64,000 bases of DNA. Origin: Loxodes magnus. Lineage: Eukaryota > Ciliophora > Karyorelictea > Loxodida > Loxodidae. A program made the translations under genes and the position numbers. This document shows, one piece after another, positions 47,452 to 59,930 of the stretch (the stretch's first letter is position 1; each line of letters begins with the position of its first letter). Under the pieces are notes generated by a model. It was not told the DNA's origin. It searched no databases and worked only from the letters and a program-made list of their open reading frames with translations. The DNA lies in contig CAMPDV010000221.1 in assembly GCA_946699065.1 (NCBI GenBank), forward strand, positions 124,001 to 188,000, written 5' to 3'.

Positions 47452-49714
47452 TCATAACTTATGCGACTCCCACTTCTTATTGCTTGCATTTATATCATAA
47501 TAAAATAGCACATCTTGCTGATCTGGTGAAAACATTCATAATTTATTTTTATCATAAATCCCGTTATACCAAACCGGTCAATCCTAAAATGGATAAGCTT
47601 TTCCATTCTCTGTTATATTTTTTCAATCAAATGATAAAGTTTATTTTAAGCAATTAGAGTTATCAAATATAAATACTTATTCCTTTTCTTATACATATAC
47701 AGACGATGCTCAAAATGCTTCTTTTGGCAGTTTTAAAGTTGCTGACTATTACCATTTGTTAACTATTATATCATAAAAGCATATTATGTCTTTTTTTTTG
47801 TTTAAAGTTATCTATATCAAAATATCCTCCAAAAGTAAATAACATGTCATATGCATAGCAAGTTCCATGTAATTAGCCTTTATACAAATGTTGAGCGATT
47901 TAGCTGCATTTATTATCTTTGATATCGTATATCTCACATTTGCTTAAAAAATTGAGATTAGATTCTTGTCCTCCAATAATATAAATAAAGCTTAAGTTAT
48001 CGTATGATAATGATGCCTAACTTCTGGGAGATATTAAAATTGACTTATTTACTATTTCACTATTTTCAATTTTAATAGCATTCTACAAATTAGTATTCTA
48101 ATCTTACCCTCCTACTAAAATTATCTAGTTATTACTTGTCTAATAGCAAGAAGTATAATTTTAATATAAGCTTTGCAAATTGGATATTTCTGATTAAGTA
48201 TTTAATAAAGAAATAGCTGATATATTGACTTTTTAAATAACATTCGATCCTCATTTTAGTCTTAAATAACTAGATAAATTCAAGGACTTATTATTGTTTC
48301 TAATTGCTATAATTTCAAAGCTTCTTTCTTACTTAAGTTCAAAATTAAAAATATTTCATCTTAAAAGTTCTTTTTGTGGAAATAAGCTCGATTTTAAGTA
48401 TTCTCTCTCTTCGTTTAGTTAATTTAATATTTGTATCTTTTCAGTTAGGTCCATAACTTACTTAATCTTTTATCTCATCTCTTATTCTTAAACTATTTTC
48501 TACTAAGTTAATAATTCTAAATATTCATTTAAAGTTTAATTTGTCATTTATATATTAGTAATTTAATCTTTAAGTTGCTAGATTTCTATACTCTACTTTT
48601 AAATAACTTATTCTAGTTCTGATATTTAATTTACTCTGTTCTACTCTGTCTAGTCTAGCAGATTAATCTACTAATTTAATTCTTCTAATTATCTACTTAC
48701 GTTTTAGTTTGTTATCTACAAGTTTTGTATCTACTCATTCTGTTCCTCAATCTTTATATCTTATTTCTCATTTTGTTCTATTTTATCTATTAAGTTTTTA
48801 TTTTTTCTTTACTTTTCCTTTAGTTTTTGTATCTATTAATAATAATCATTTATTGTTACATTTAGATTCGATAATCTGTCTTCATAGTTTTTTCTTTATT
48901 CATCTATTGTTTCTTTTTACTCCTTGAATAACTCACTTTCATATAACTCTTATAAAATATTATTGTAAATGCTTTTATTTTCTTAATCTTAAGCGTTAAA
49001 ATTCAGTTAACCTTGTTCCTAGTTATCTAACTGTGCTTATAAGCTATTTATTTTATATTTCTTTAGCTCACATTACTCTATAGTTATTTCTTCAAGTTAG
49101 ATTATGTCATTTATTTACTATTACAAGTCATTAGCTTTTTTCAAGTTGGATGACACTTCTTATTTTTATTCATCTAATTAGCTGAAGTGTTTATTAAAGT
49201 ACTACTAACAAAAATGAATAACTTAAGATGTTATTCGTTCACTTGCTTCTAAAATATTATTTCTAGTACCCAACTTTTCTTCGTTTATTTATTTTTGAGC
49301 TTCATAAATAATCTCTCTTTCAAACTGATATTGCTGTTTTTTTTGTAATTATAGCAGGTTAAGCTAAATTTGTAGCTATAAGGTTTTAATCTTTTCTTAT
49401 ATAAGTATATTTTCATGATTATGAGTTGATATTAGGCAAGTACTACATACAAGTTAGTTATCTTTAGCACATATGATTGATAATTCAAGCTAATGCTCTT
49501 TACATAAATTCTGAGTTTTGTTTTAGATTGTTTTAAGTTAGTGCACAGGTATACTTGATTTGAAGTTATGATAAAAGCAGAATATTACATTATTCTTCTT
49601 GAACATTACATTTAGACATTTTTCACAAGCTATACATTTACACTCCATTTCTTTAGGCTTCTTGGTAGTCTCATTAAACTCATCCTCACATAATGCACAT
49701 ACAGTTGCTTACAT
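47452..49714 (-). CDS. TRIM-like RING/B-box/coiled-coil/kelch protein, copy 3
   Basis: From ATG at 49714-49712 the frame gives RING residues (TVCALCEDEF, CKCIACEKC), a B-box (HQLELSIICAKDNQLVCSTC then STHNHE), a long Gln/Glu-rich coiled coil and kelch repeats (FIYIIGGQES, LFTFGGYFD, LWMFSPDQQD). It ends on TGA at 47454-47452 after WESHKL, matching the end of copy 4. One frame break falls in a run of nine T at 47791-47799 (A on the coding strand) inside the kelch region; losing one base restores the frame, so the gene may be intact with a sequence error. Role as for copy 1: a probable RING-type ubiquitin ligase with a kelch propeller. Confidence 0.8.
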
Positions 49715-50195
49715 TTAGAATTAATTTTTATTATCGAGACTTTAAATGAAAGCTTATTTTCTATAAATAACTAATTTTAATAAAATTAGAAAGGATCATA
49801 AAGCAAAGTAGCTTAGTATAGTTATCACTTCCATTTAAATGCTTATACTTCAAAGTAAAAACACTTAGTTTTTACTAAATAAAGTATTATAATAACTATA
49901 GCTATTATAAAGTTATTACTTTAGAAGCTTTTTTATTTAAAGTAGCACATAATTAAGACTGAAGACTATAGAAGGATAAAATTAAAGAGATTAATGAAAG
50001 CTAAATAGAAAGTTTATTATTCTCTATATTGAAGAAGATTTATGGACTCTATATTGTTCTTTATCTTTAGTTTTAGAAATTTTATTCAAGGAATAATCTT
50101 TTGTAGTTTGGCTAAATAAGAAAAATCAGATTAGAACTATATCAACATTAAGCTTGATGTTTGAGTGTAATAAAGTTTTTAATCAAATCAATTCT
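49715..50195. other. No supported gene
   Basis: AT-rich sequence upstream of the minus-strand kelch gene; presumably regulatory, but no element recognised. Confidence 0.35.
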
Positions 50196-50199
50196 GATT

Positions 50200-52260
50200 G
50201 ATTGCTCATCTCTTTTCTGAAATAATTAGACATATAATAACTATAATTTTCTTAGTCTAGTTGCTAAGAAGTCTAACTTTGAGTTCTTATCTGAGTTCTA
50301 ATCTGGTAAAAAGTATTTTATAGCAATGCGATGAAAGGTATTAATATCATATCTGCTTATATGATTTCAATTGATATTTGTTGATAATAAACTTAATTAA
50401 GGTTACAAGCTTAATCTTTTCTACTTCTTTCTTTATCTTTCTATAGTTAATTTTGCTACTATTTTTTCCTCAAATAGATATGAGATTTAACTATATGATC
50501 AATTTTATTATAGGTCTAGTTTATTGTTTTCTTTACTTTATTTCACTTGTAAAATCAGTTAAAATTTGGTTTTTAAGTTAAAAAAACTTCTTAGCAAAAT
50601 CTTTAGAAATCTAATAGCTTTCATTTAGTGAAATATCATCTTCTATAATTTTATTAGGCTTTAGTTTCTTTTTACCAAATCTATTTCGAGATTACTTTTA
50701 GTTACTTAAATTTTTTAAGTTTGCTCACTAAAATAACAAGCAAATTATAGATTTTTACGTTCATATTTGCTTCTATTTTAAAAATATTGAACTCTCTACT
50801 CTTATTCTTAGTTTATCTTTTATTTCGTTTGATAATAAGGTTTATCATTTAGTCTTTCTTTTAATTTATTTATCTTTCCTTTTTTTCATACTAGTTGTTC
50901 TCTATCTTGAAATAACATACAGGTCTTTGTTCTTTTTATTTAGGTTATTGGGACTATTATTCAATTAATTTTATTATCTATACACAAAGTATGATTTCGA
51001 ATAATTAAGACTGTTATTTCTTTAGCATTCCCTTTGCTCTTTTATTTTATTCATTTCTGTTGTGTTATAACTTTATTGTAATAATATACTTGTATAGCAA
51101 AATTATTAACATCTTCAACCAATTTTTATAATTATTAGTCTCTTTTATAATTGTTAGTTTTAGTAATTTCTTTCCTTTTTAACTATTTATTTAAACTTTT
51201 AATAACCTTCATTTAATTAATTTATCTATAAGTAATTATCTTCATTATCTTTCTTCTTAAATTCAAATGTTTCAATCCAAAGTTTTTTTCTTCTACCTCT
51301 TCCTTTTTTTAGGCGCGTTTGCTTCCTTAAAATAATCTAGCTACAGTCACGATGTTATTATCTTTGAAAGTCTACTTTTAACTGAAGTAATTCAAGAATT
51401 TTTTCCTCAAAATTAAGTCTTCTTTCTTAATTTATTCTCCATTAGGTAAAGACTCAAATTGTATCCTCAATTTTTAATCTTAGTCCTTTTGATATAAAAG
51501 TATAATTAATTTAATTTTAGCTATTTATTAAAATAAAAGTCTTAACTTTAGCAATTTTATCTAAGCCAATTAAATAAATATCTTAAATTTCATTTTTAAG
51601 ATTTACTGTTTAACAAAGACAAAATTAGTATCTTTTTATAGTTAGATACTTTCTTATTTATTTAAAATCTTTATTAATACTTAGTTCTTTAAACTTTAGT
51701 ATTCATATTTTTTAATTTAAGGTCTTCTAGTCATTAGCAAATTGATTATTTCTGAGTTTAAATTTGTATTTTTGATTATATTAATACCTAAATTTACTGA
51801 GCTCCTTTTGTAAGTCTAAAATCCTTAATCGTCTGCTTTTCTCTTTATTTATTATAATGTACTGCTTTTAAACCTTTCTCAATCAAGTAAAATCTATTTT
51901 TTCTACATTCTATCTAGCCCCTTAGACTTATTTCTGCTTTTTACTATAAAATTTTAAAACTTAGAGATTTCTTGTTATTTATCCAATTTCTCAAGAAATT
52001 AAGCACATGAAACATAAAAAACTTACAGCTTATGAATCTACTTGTCTAGTCCTTCTAAAGAACAATATAACTCTTGCAAACTAACCATATGATCAAGTAA
52101 ATTAATACTCTCATATAAACATACTTGCTTCAAAAATCATACATAGGATTTATTAAACTATCATTAAAGCTTATTTTTACCTCAGAACTTAAATTAAGGA
52201 AATATAAATTACACTGATTAACTTACTATCAAAATGCTCTGTCTTATCAATCAACCTTCA
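50200..52260 (-). CDS. Coiled-coil protein of unknown function
   Basis: From about 52140 leftward one frame is clearly protein-like: LLDHMVSLQELYCSLEGLD, LDRMQKKQILLDWERFK, RLLFQQIAKIKLIILLYQ, FESLPNGEQIKKEDLILR and KDNNIVTVARLFQGSKRAQ. After about 51200 a Lys-rich continuation and, in another frame near 50650, PNKIIEDDISLNESYQISK extend it to about 50300. There is thus at least one frame change. A long coiled-coil structural protein seems likely. The start may lie near 52200; no family recognised. Confidence 0.45.
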
Positions 52261-52264
52261 ACAT

Positions 52265-54215
52265 AAATAACTATAGCATATAATATTATATGTAAAAAAA
52301 GGAAGAGAAGGAAGATTAATACTGTACCAGCTTATTAAAACTCAAAAAAGAAGCTGCAATTATTTTTTATGTTAAGAAACAAAGTAAACTGTCTATCCTT
52401 TAAATGTGATAGAAGAGAGTGGTGATATTTCGATTAAGGAAAGTGAAATAGCCTAAGAATCTTCCATCTATAATAATCATAAACTAAAATAATAGTTATT
52501 ATCATCCTTTGATATTAATGATATATAATGATAAACAGATTTAAGAATATGAATATAGATTATACTTTTTATCTATGTAGAAAAGATAAAAAAAAGTAAT
52601 TTTGCAATTTTTTTTAATGAGTACCAAGAATTGTAAGATGCTTGATTATCTTTAGCGCCAGTTTAGTTATCAGATACTACTCTCTATCTATTAGCAGATT
52701 AAGATATCCATCATACTTAACTTTAATACTTGATTATGCTGCTATGGTATCTTTAATATTCCTGGATATTTATTAATGAAAAGTGAGTTTACAAAACATT
52801 ATTGAATTAGGTAGCTTAATTGCTTAATAAAGCAGGTAAGAGAATTTAAAAGTAGAAATAAGAAAATTAGAGATTAGAATAATTAGCATAAAAACTAAAG
52901 CTTAAACTTCATTTTTGTCTAAACTGCTTATATAAGCATTTTACAGAAACTGACTAAAAGTTACTCAAAGGAAAGACTTAGATCTTCAACTTAAGTGTAA
53001 GAGTGAGTCTTCAGCAAGAATATGTAATTAAAATATACTTAAAGGACTTTCATAGTGCTCACTAGCACTTAGTATGAATTATTTTTATTAAAATATTGAT
53101 TAAAGTAAATTATATAATTAGCTTGTTTTCTTCTTAAGAGAAATTTTTTAATTAGACTTTGGTAAATGACATTTGCCTATTAAGTATCTTTAGAAGCATC
53201 TTCTAATGAAATATTAAAAGTTTATAAGCCTTCAGCCCAGAAGACTTCACAAAAATTTACTACTATAGTCTTTTTTTAATAATTGAATTTTTTCTTTTTC
53301 TTAGCTATCAGAGAATGAGTAAAGTGAGATCTACCAGAACGATCAAGTTTAATTTTTTTAAGGATGTCATTAGTGTCTCTTTTTGTAATTATTTTAATCA
53401 ATAAATCACTTAGTTTCTACCTTATATAAGCTAAATGATTTGCATATAGATAGTGAATCATATTTTTGAAATATCTAATCTAAAGAATGACAAAAACAAG
53501 ACTTTGAATTATCTGACTATATCTATTGACTTAGAGAAACTCTAGCTGGATTCATGTTCTTTAAGGAAATTTTCTTAATAACTATCCTATTTAGGTAGGT
53601 TTTTGAAGTATATGATTATCAAGCAAGTATTTAAGCCATATAATAATCTCTGCTTGAAGTCTATCGACAAATAATTCTATCTATATTCATTAAGACACAT
53701 CTTTTAATTGTTTAAAGATGAGAACTTAGTTATTTTAGCCACTCCTAATAATTTTAAGAAATATCTATCTATTAGCTAATTATAAAACTAAGGGCATTAA
53801 CATTTTACAGTAATGTTCCAATTTTTTTGTGAAAGTTTATATTTATTTGAGCTTTTATTCAGAAAGCAAATTTCCCATAGCTTATTAGCACTTTTTACTT
53901 TTTTTTTATGGTAATCTTTACTTAGAAAAAAGTAGTAATAATAGCTTCAACTATCTAATAATTATTAGATCCCCAAATATTTAATCTTAGATAGAGATTA
54001 ATCATTCACTTTAATATAAATATATCCTTAAAGATATTTCTTTTGCTATTTTCATTGTATTGTAGTATTAATTTGAATGATTAGAAAACTATTAATTATT
54101 TCCTTTTATATCCTTAAACGTTTAAATTGTAATGCTAATTATATCAGCTAGAGTAATTACTAGTTATGATACGATTTAAGTTTAAATGAGAAATGATTTT
54201 ATTATTATCATTCAC
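52265..54215. other. AT-rich region without a firm gene
   Basis: Several short plausible peptides on both strands, none continuous or related to other parts of the window. I see no domain. Confidence 0.35.
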
Positions 54216-54219
54216 CTTT

Positions 54220-55110
54220 GAATTCACTATTTGATATCCTTATCTTTCTATCTTTTGTTAATATTGATGATGAAAATGAAAGAGCTAGTCTCTAATGATC
54301 TAACTTTATAGTTTATTCGTATTTATAATCTTCCTTGCTAATTATAAGCCTTAAGAGGTACTATCATTAATTAGATCTGCTACTTTTAAAAGCTAACTTT
54401 TTACTTTTATTTGAATTGTAAATTTAAGAGAAGGAATTTAAAAAGAGAGATCTAGAAAAATAAGTAACTTAGACTACTAACTTTTTATGAAGAGAAAAAA
54501 GGTTAAAGATTCATTTAATAATAGAGATGAACGTTCATAAGATGGTTATTATTTAGCCATTTGAAGATGAGAAGAAATTAGAGATGATAAGTGGATAAAA
54601 GATACAATTAAAAAGGAAATAAAAGTAGGAAAATATTTAAATTGAAGTTTGTAGAAGAGAAAGTAAGATATAAATCTAGAAAGGCTCTAAATAAGATGAT
54701 TTTTTGATATATATAAAGAAAATAAATTAATGAAGATGATACTTAATAGAAAGGTATCCAATCATATAAGAGGTTAAAGCTAGTTTGAATTTGGGTGAAT
54801 TGGCGTATTACCTTAATTCTAAACGTTATTAAAGTAAAGCAAACAGTCAACAGAACTATCCTTTTTAAAGGAAAAGGATAACTTACTACTCAGTTTAATA
54901 ACTGGTGGTTAAAAAATACTATCGATATTAGAAGATCAATAATTAGAAAAGACTGGATCAAGTCCGAGCAATCAGCACTTTCTTCAATAATCTATAACTC
55001 TAAGGATATTTAACCTTTGCAAGTACTAATGATATCCTAAACTTCTTGTTTACTATAATTTGGAACTTAAATAGATAAGTATAATAGAAGGATATAAATT
55101 TAACTGAAGT
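54220..55110 (+). pseudogene. Family X, copy b
   Basis: Around 54560-54780 the frame reads DKWIKDTIKKEIKVGKYLN, LQIRWFFDIYKENKLMK and NRKVSNHIRGQSQFEFGW, matching copy a (43000-45250) at DNA and protein level. It continues FLKEKDNLLLSLITGGQK and EKTGSSPSNQHFLQQSITL. Two TGA stand at Trp. Upstream, 54420-54560 is Lys/Arg-rich. Boundaries and integrity are unclear, and function is unknown. Confidence 0.4.
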
Positions 55111-56385
55111 TAATTAATTATGAGATGAAGGTATTTGAAACTGTAAGTTACTATTGAAAAGAAAAAAGTGAAAAAAAAAAAAAGGAAAATGCTAAAAAAT
55201 CTTTATTAAGGAGGAAGAAAGATAAAAATTTAAATTACTCCAGATTATAAACTTTCAGAGAAAACAGAATCTAAAGCTTTGATTGTTGTGATATTTTAGA
55301 GTTAATAGTAAAAAATAGTAAAAAGAAAAAGAGATAACTTAGATGTCAGAATAACTTGATTTTCAATGGTTGAGGAAATAAAAATAAGCAAACCATAATA
55401 TTAATCAATTATAGACTTTCGTTTTAATAATAAAATAATGTTGCACTATTTACTAATGACATATTCAAGTAACAAATAATTAGTAAAATCTTTAGCATCC
55501 AATACTTAAATCTGAAAAATAATTTGAATCTTTTTCTCTGTAGAATACTATGTTAGAAATTATAGATATAAATGATTACTTGCATTTTGGAAATAAAAGT
55601 TTATTATTATAAATGAAAAATACTTATAATTAAAGAAGCTAAGTTAATTTTTAGCTGCAAAAATAGAAACTGCAAGAAATTTAAGCAATTCAATAATTAA
55701 TACTGAAACATTTAGATTAAGAAGGCCCAAATATTATGGTATATCAAGATTAGAGAATCTACATGAAAAGATTTGCAATACTCCTTTCAGAAATGGAACA
55801 ACAAACATCAAAAAGAAGAAAAAAAAACGTTCATAGAAGAAATAGATAATAAATCCTTTGATTGTATGATGAGCTATTTGAATATAGCAAACAATATTTA
55901 AATATAATAAATAAATAATAATTTAAAATATTAAAAGCCTTATATACCATTAAATATTTTGTAATTTTTCGGTCTTCTACCTTAAGCAATAAGCATAAAT
56001 AAAGAAAAATAAGCAGTATTAATATCTCTAATACCTATCAAAGCATCTTATGTAAATGAGCTTATATATAAAGTTTTAAAGTTATTTAATTTGTTAATAT
56101 AAATACTACTAATTAATAATTCTTGCTTTATTTCTACATTTATATTCATTATTAAAAAAATTGAAAATTTATTGCAAAAAGTCTCTTATAAATAGAATCC
56201 ATCCCAATCAAATTGCGATTAGCAAAACTTACTCTAGAACTAAAAATTATATAATAGGAGAATTTTGAATTTTTAAGAAATGTATAAGAACTAGAAGGAA
56301 AAATTGCATACATAATGTCTTTCACATAAATGCTAAAAAATAAAATTACTAACCAGTAAATCTGAGAATTGAACAAATAGAATCC
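55111..56385. other. AT-rich region without a firm gene
   Basis: Lys/Asn/Ile-rich translations in all frames, as expected from composition; no reliable signal. Confidence 0.35.
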
Positions 56386-56389
56386 AAAT

Positions 56390-58500
56390 TCAATTAATTA
56401 GAGGAATTGATTAAAGCTCATTTCTAAAAAATACAACAACAAATAGCGTCATGAATAACTGAATCTTCAACCAACAAAAATTCCGATAGTAAAGAATAGA
56501 AATTCACACTTATATTGCAGGAAATATGGTCACATTTCAAGATATAGCTGAAATTCTAATAAAAATAAAAACTTGAAAGCTTTAAGTTATGGAGATCCAT
56601 AAGTATTTATACTGCACTCCAGAAGGTTTACTATACAGAAAAAAGATGCATATAAGGAATGAAATCTTGAAGGCTAAGCTCGATTGAGAGGTAAATTTAA
56701 AAGGGAATTTGTTGGTACTGAAAGTGTAAAAGTGAAGTTAATACTGTAAAGCTGAGGGTAGAAAATTAGATCATAGGACTTATCTCTAGCAAGACTACAT
56801 CACTAAAATTGAAAACTCTACAACAGACTTTGCTCATTCTTATATCTATTTCTTAGCTTCTAGAAACTTGTTACGACTAATAATATACTGAGACATTTTA
56901 AATGAAAAAGATTATTATCTAATAGAGGTAAAGTCTCACTTTGCAATTAACATAAGTAACACTTAAATAAAATGAGAAAAACAACTAAAGGGGAAAGTTA
57001 AGGAAGATTTATAGCAATAAAATATCAATAAATAATAACTTTTTAAAGTTAATAGTCTTACTAACTCCATTAGCTTTAGATTTAAATTTTATTTAATACC
57101 AAGAAACTTAAAAAAGCAACAATCATCAAATTACTTTTAACTTAAAGCTGCAAGGTTATATAGCTATCAATTATTATTTTAGATTTATAGAATATAAGGC
57201 TATAGTAGCTTAATTGTCTCTCAATTGAATTTATATTACAACCTATAAAAAAGAAAGTTTGAAGGAGCACTCAATTAGCGATTATATAAATTAATTTAAA
57301 AAGATTAATTAAAATACAAGTCTTAAGATAAACAGATAAAAAAGAATTGTCCTTATCTTTTTAAAACAGTTAGCTTATAAAGAAAAGACTATTTGCTTGC
57401 GACAATTGGATATATTAATAATGCAGAATTTGGTTAATTGTCAGGAAATACTCAAAAATTTATCTTTAGAAGAGACAAAAATAAGACCTAGATGTAAGTT
57501 TTGCTGCTTTTGACAATAATCCATCTAAGAAAAATGGATTAAATGTTTGAATCGCCCAGTTGGTTTAAAGCTAAAAATCAAAAATTAGGAGAAAGGTTAA
57601 GAAAAAAGACAGATTTACCTGCACTAAGATTTTAAAAGGATATTAAAAGGACTAACTGCTTATATAATAGCACAAACTTGAGAAACTTATGAAAAGCAGA
57701 TAAGGTTAGGATCTAAAATACTAATTAAGGTAAATAAATGAAGGTGATTTAAAGTATAATCATTAATATTATTTTACTATTAGACAAGACTTGCAATAAT
57801 TCATGTCTCACGTTTGCAAAATAACTTAAAGTTCTAAGTAAAAATAGTTATTATAAACATAAGAAAGCACTTAAAACCTTGAACGATACTAATCAAATCT
57901 TATTCTCAGTAAGGGATAAAAAGAATCCTTAAGATATTTAATAGAAAAGTTTTGGTACTAAAGATTAATAATCAGAATATCTAGTAGTAAAAAGGTATAA
58001 TAGACGAAATATTTCACAAATTAAGGAGAATTTTGATATAGATATGGGATTAAGGTAGAGAATAGGTAAACTGGAAGATAAGTTAGAAATAACATTTTGG
58101 CTATGAGAAAATATAACTCTTGAAGTTCTGTATATATAGCAAAGACTTTTTAGAGTGTCAGAAATCAAGATTGCAGATATTTTATATAAAAGAAATCAGA
58201 GAAAGTTAAGATGAGTCGGAGAAGTAAAGAATATGGCTAGATATAAATGAGTTTAAGAAAAAGGGAGAAAAGAGTTAACTAGAAATATCTTTCAATAAAA
58301 AGGCTAAAATGAATCTAGATTTTATACAATAAGTTAGAAAAAATTAAAGGCAGAGGAATATGAATATTTCTGAAAGTTAAATAAAGGTGTGTATGATTGT
58401 GCTTCACAAGTAAGTATCATGGTAAATTTTGAGTACAATAGAAAGAAACGAAACTAAACAAGAGTGTAAAAGGAGAGAACAGATATAATAAATTTGCTTA
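56390..58500 (+). pseudogene. Gag-like coil-knuckle region, decayed, with downstream coding remnants
   Basis: At 56390-56450 a coil reads IEQIESKFNQLEELIKAHF. In a neighbouring frame at about 56496-56545 the sequence HLYCRKYGHISRYS resembles a CCHC knuckle (C-x2-C-x4-H-x4-C) with first Cys changed to His and last to Ser. Downstream frames are protein-like (DILNEKDYYLIEVKSHF; SISDYINQFKKINQN; FESPSWFKAKNQKLGERL; EYEYFWKLNKGVYDCAS) but change several times. No reverse transcriptase (no Y/F-x-D-D motif) or integrase is visible. A degraded retroelement-like gene is the best guess. Confidence 0.35.
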
Positions 58501-59925
58501 TCATAAGTTAGGAAATTTTTTAATTTGTACTATTATTTAAATATCAGTTGCATTAAATATATGATAAATAGAAAAGACTTAAATAAATCTCTCTAACTAA
58601 AGGAACAACAAAGAGACTTAAACATGAGAAGCAAAGAAAAAATTGCTTTAATATTTTCTTAGCAAATTTTAATATGAAGTGAATAATTAAAAACTGATTA
58701 GTCTATTATAAGCTGTATGTTCAAGAATAAATAACAGATTAAAGGAAAATTCACATATAAGCTTAATTAAAATAAAAAAAATGAAAAACTAAATAATAAA
58801 GTAAAAAGAATAGTATTTTTCGAGCATCTATCAAAACTAGATAAAATTAAATTAGAAATTATTTTGATAGCTCAGGATTTATTATTCAATTTAGATAGAA
58901 TAAAAATAAATGTAAAATAAAGAGAATGATATTAAGCAGAACTATAAAAAGAAAAATGATTCCTTAATTGAACGGTTTTTAAATTCCCAAAATTCTAATC
59001 AATTAAATTCTATTCGTTTAATAATCCAGTGTTTAATCATTAAAAATGAGACTAAGAAAAATAATACTAGATCGTTATTAAAATTAAGGTTAAGATTATT
59101 AACTAATTTAGAAAAATAATTTGTAAGAATAACTTAAATAAAGAAAGTTTTGGAAAAGCAAGAGTCTAAATGAAACAATTTAAAATGTTAATTATAAGTA
59201 ATCAGCAGATATAAGAAAATGAATTTAGCAGAGGTAACTATAGTAACTAGTTCTGCTTTAATTAAGCATTTAATATTTATTTGGCTTTGAAGTTATTACT
59301 CTTTAATCAAGAAACAAAACAACTAAAGTTGAATGATATTGAAACATTTTGGATATCAGATGGCTATTTCATTTAAATTAGATTAACATAATTCTTTCCT
59401 TGTAAAGAGATATCTCTTATAGCTTAATTAAACTTTAAAGACCAATAACAATCTAAGTATAAAACTCAAGTTTTCTCATTTCTAATCTTTTGCTTCTTTC
59501 CACTTCTTCTCAAATCTATTATTTTATATCTTAAAGATTATTTTAGTATAAGTTGATTTAATAACCTAATCTTATGAATAATAAGCTTAACGTTTTAAAA
59601 TAAGAATTATGAAACTAAAAAAAGCATTTATATTGTAAAGGATATAAAAGTCTCCTTTATTTAGATCTCTTTAAGTTCTCAATTTAATCATTTATCTTCT
59701 TTTCTATTTTTCTATTTTTTTATTAACTAGATTAAACTATGATTGTGATCAAAATTAATGCTTATACAAATAATCTTGGCATTTTAGCTTCAGTATACCT
59801 ATTTAATAGTTTTAGTATCTTAATAACCTAATATTTGATATTCAGTTATTAATACATTTAAAGTCTTCAATCTTTAATTAAATTTTAGCTTTAATTTAAT
59901 TTAAATAGCTTATAGATTCAAATTT
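58501..59925. other. AT-rich region without a firm gene
   Basis: One plus-strand stretch near 59220-59400 (FCFNQAFNIYLALKLLLF, DIETFWISDGYFIQ) looks coding but is isolated. The last 300 bases should contain the promoter of the kelch gene at 59931; no element is recognisable. Confidence 0.35.
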
Positions 59926-59930
59926 ATTAA

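Noticed and set aside
57040-57540. Ty3-type Gag domain (SISDYINQFKKI-like stretch)
   Set aside because: Suggestive wording only; neighbouring frames read equally well and no protease, reverse transcriptase or integrase follows.
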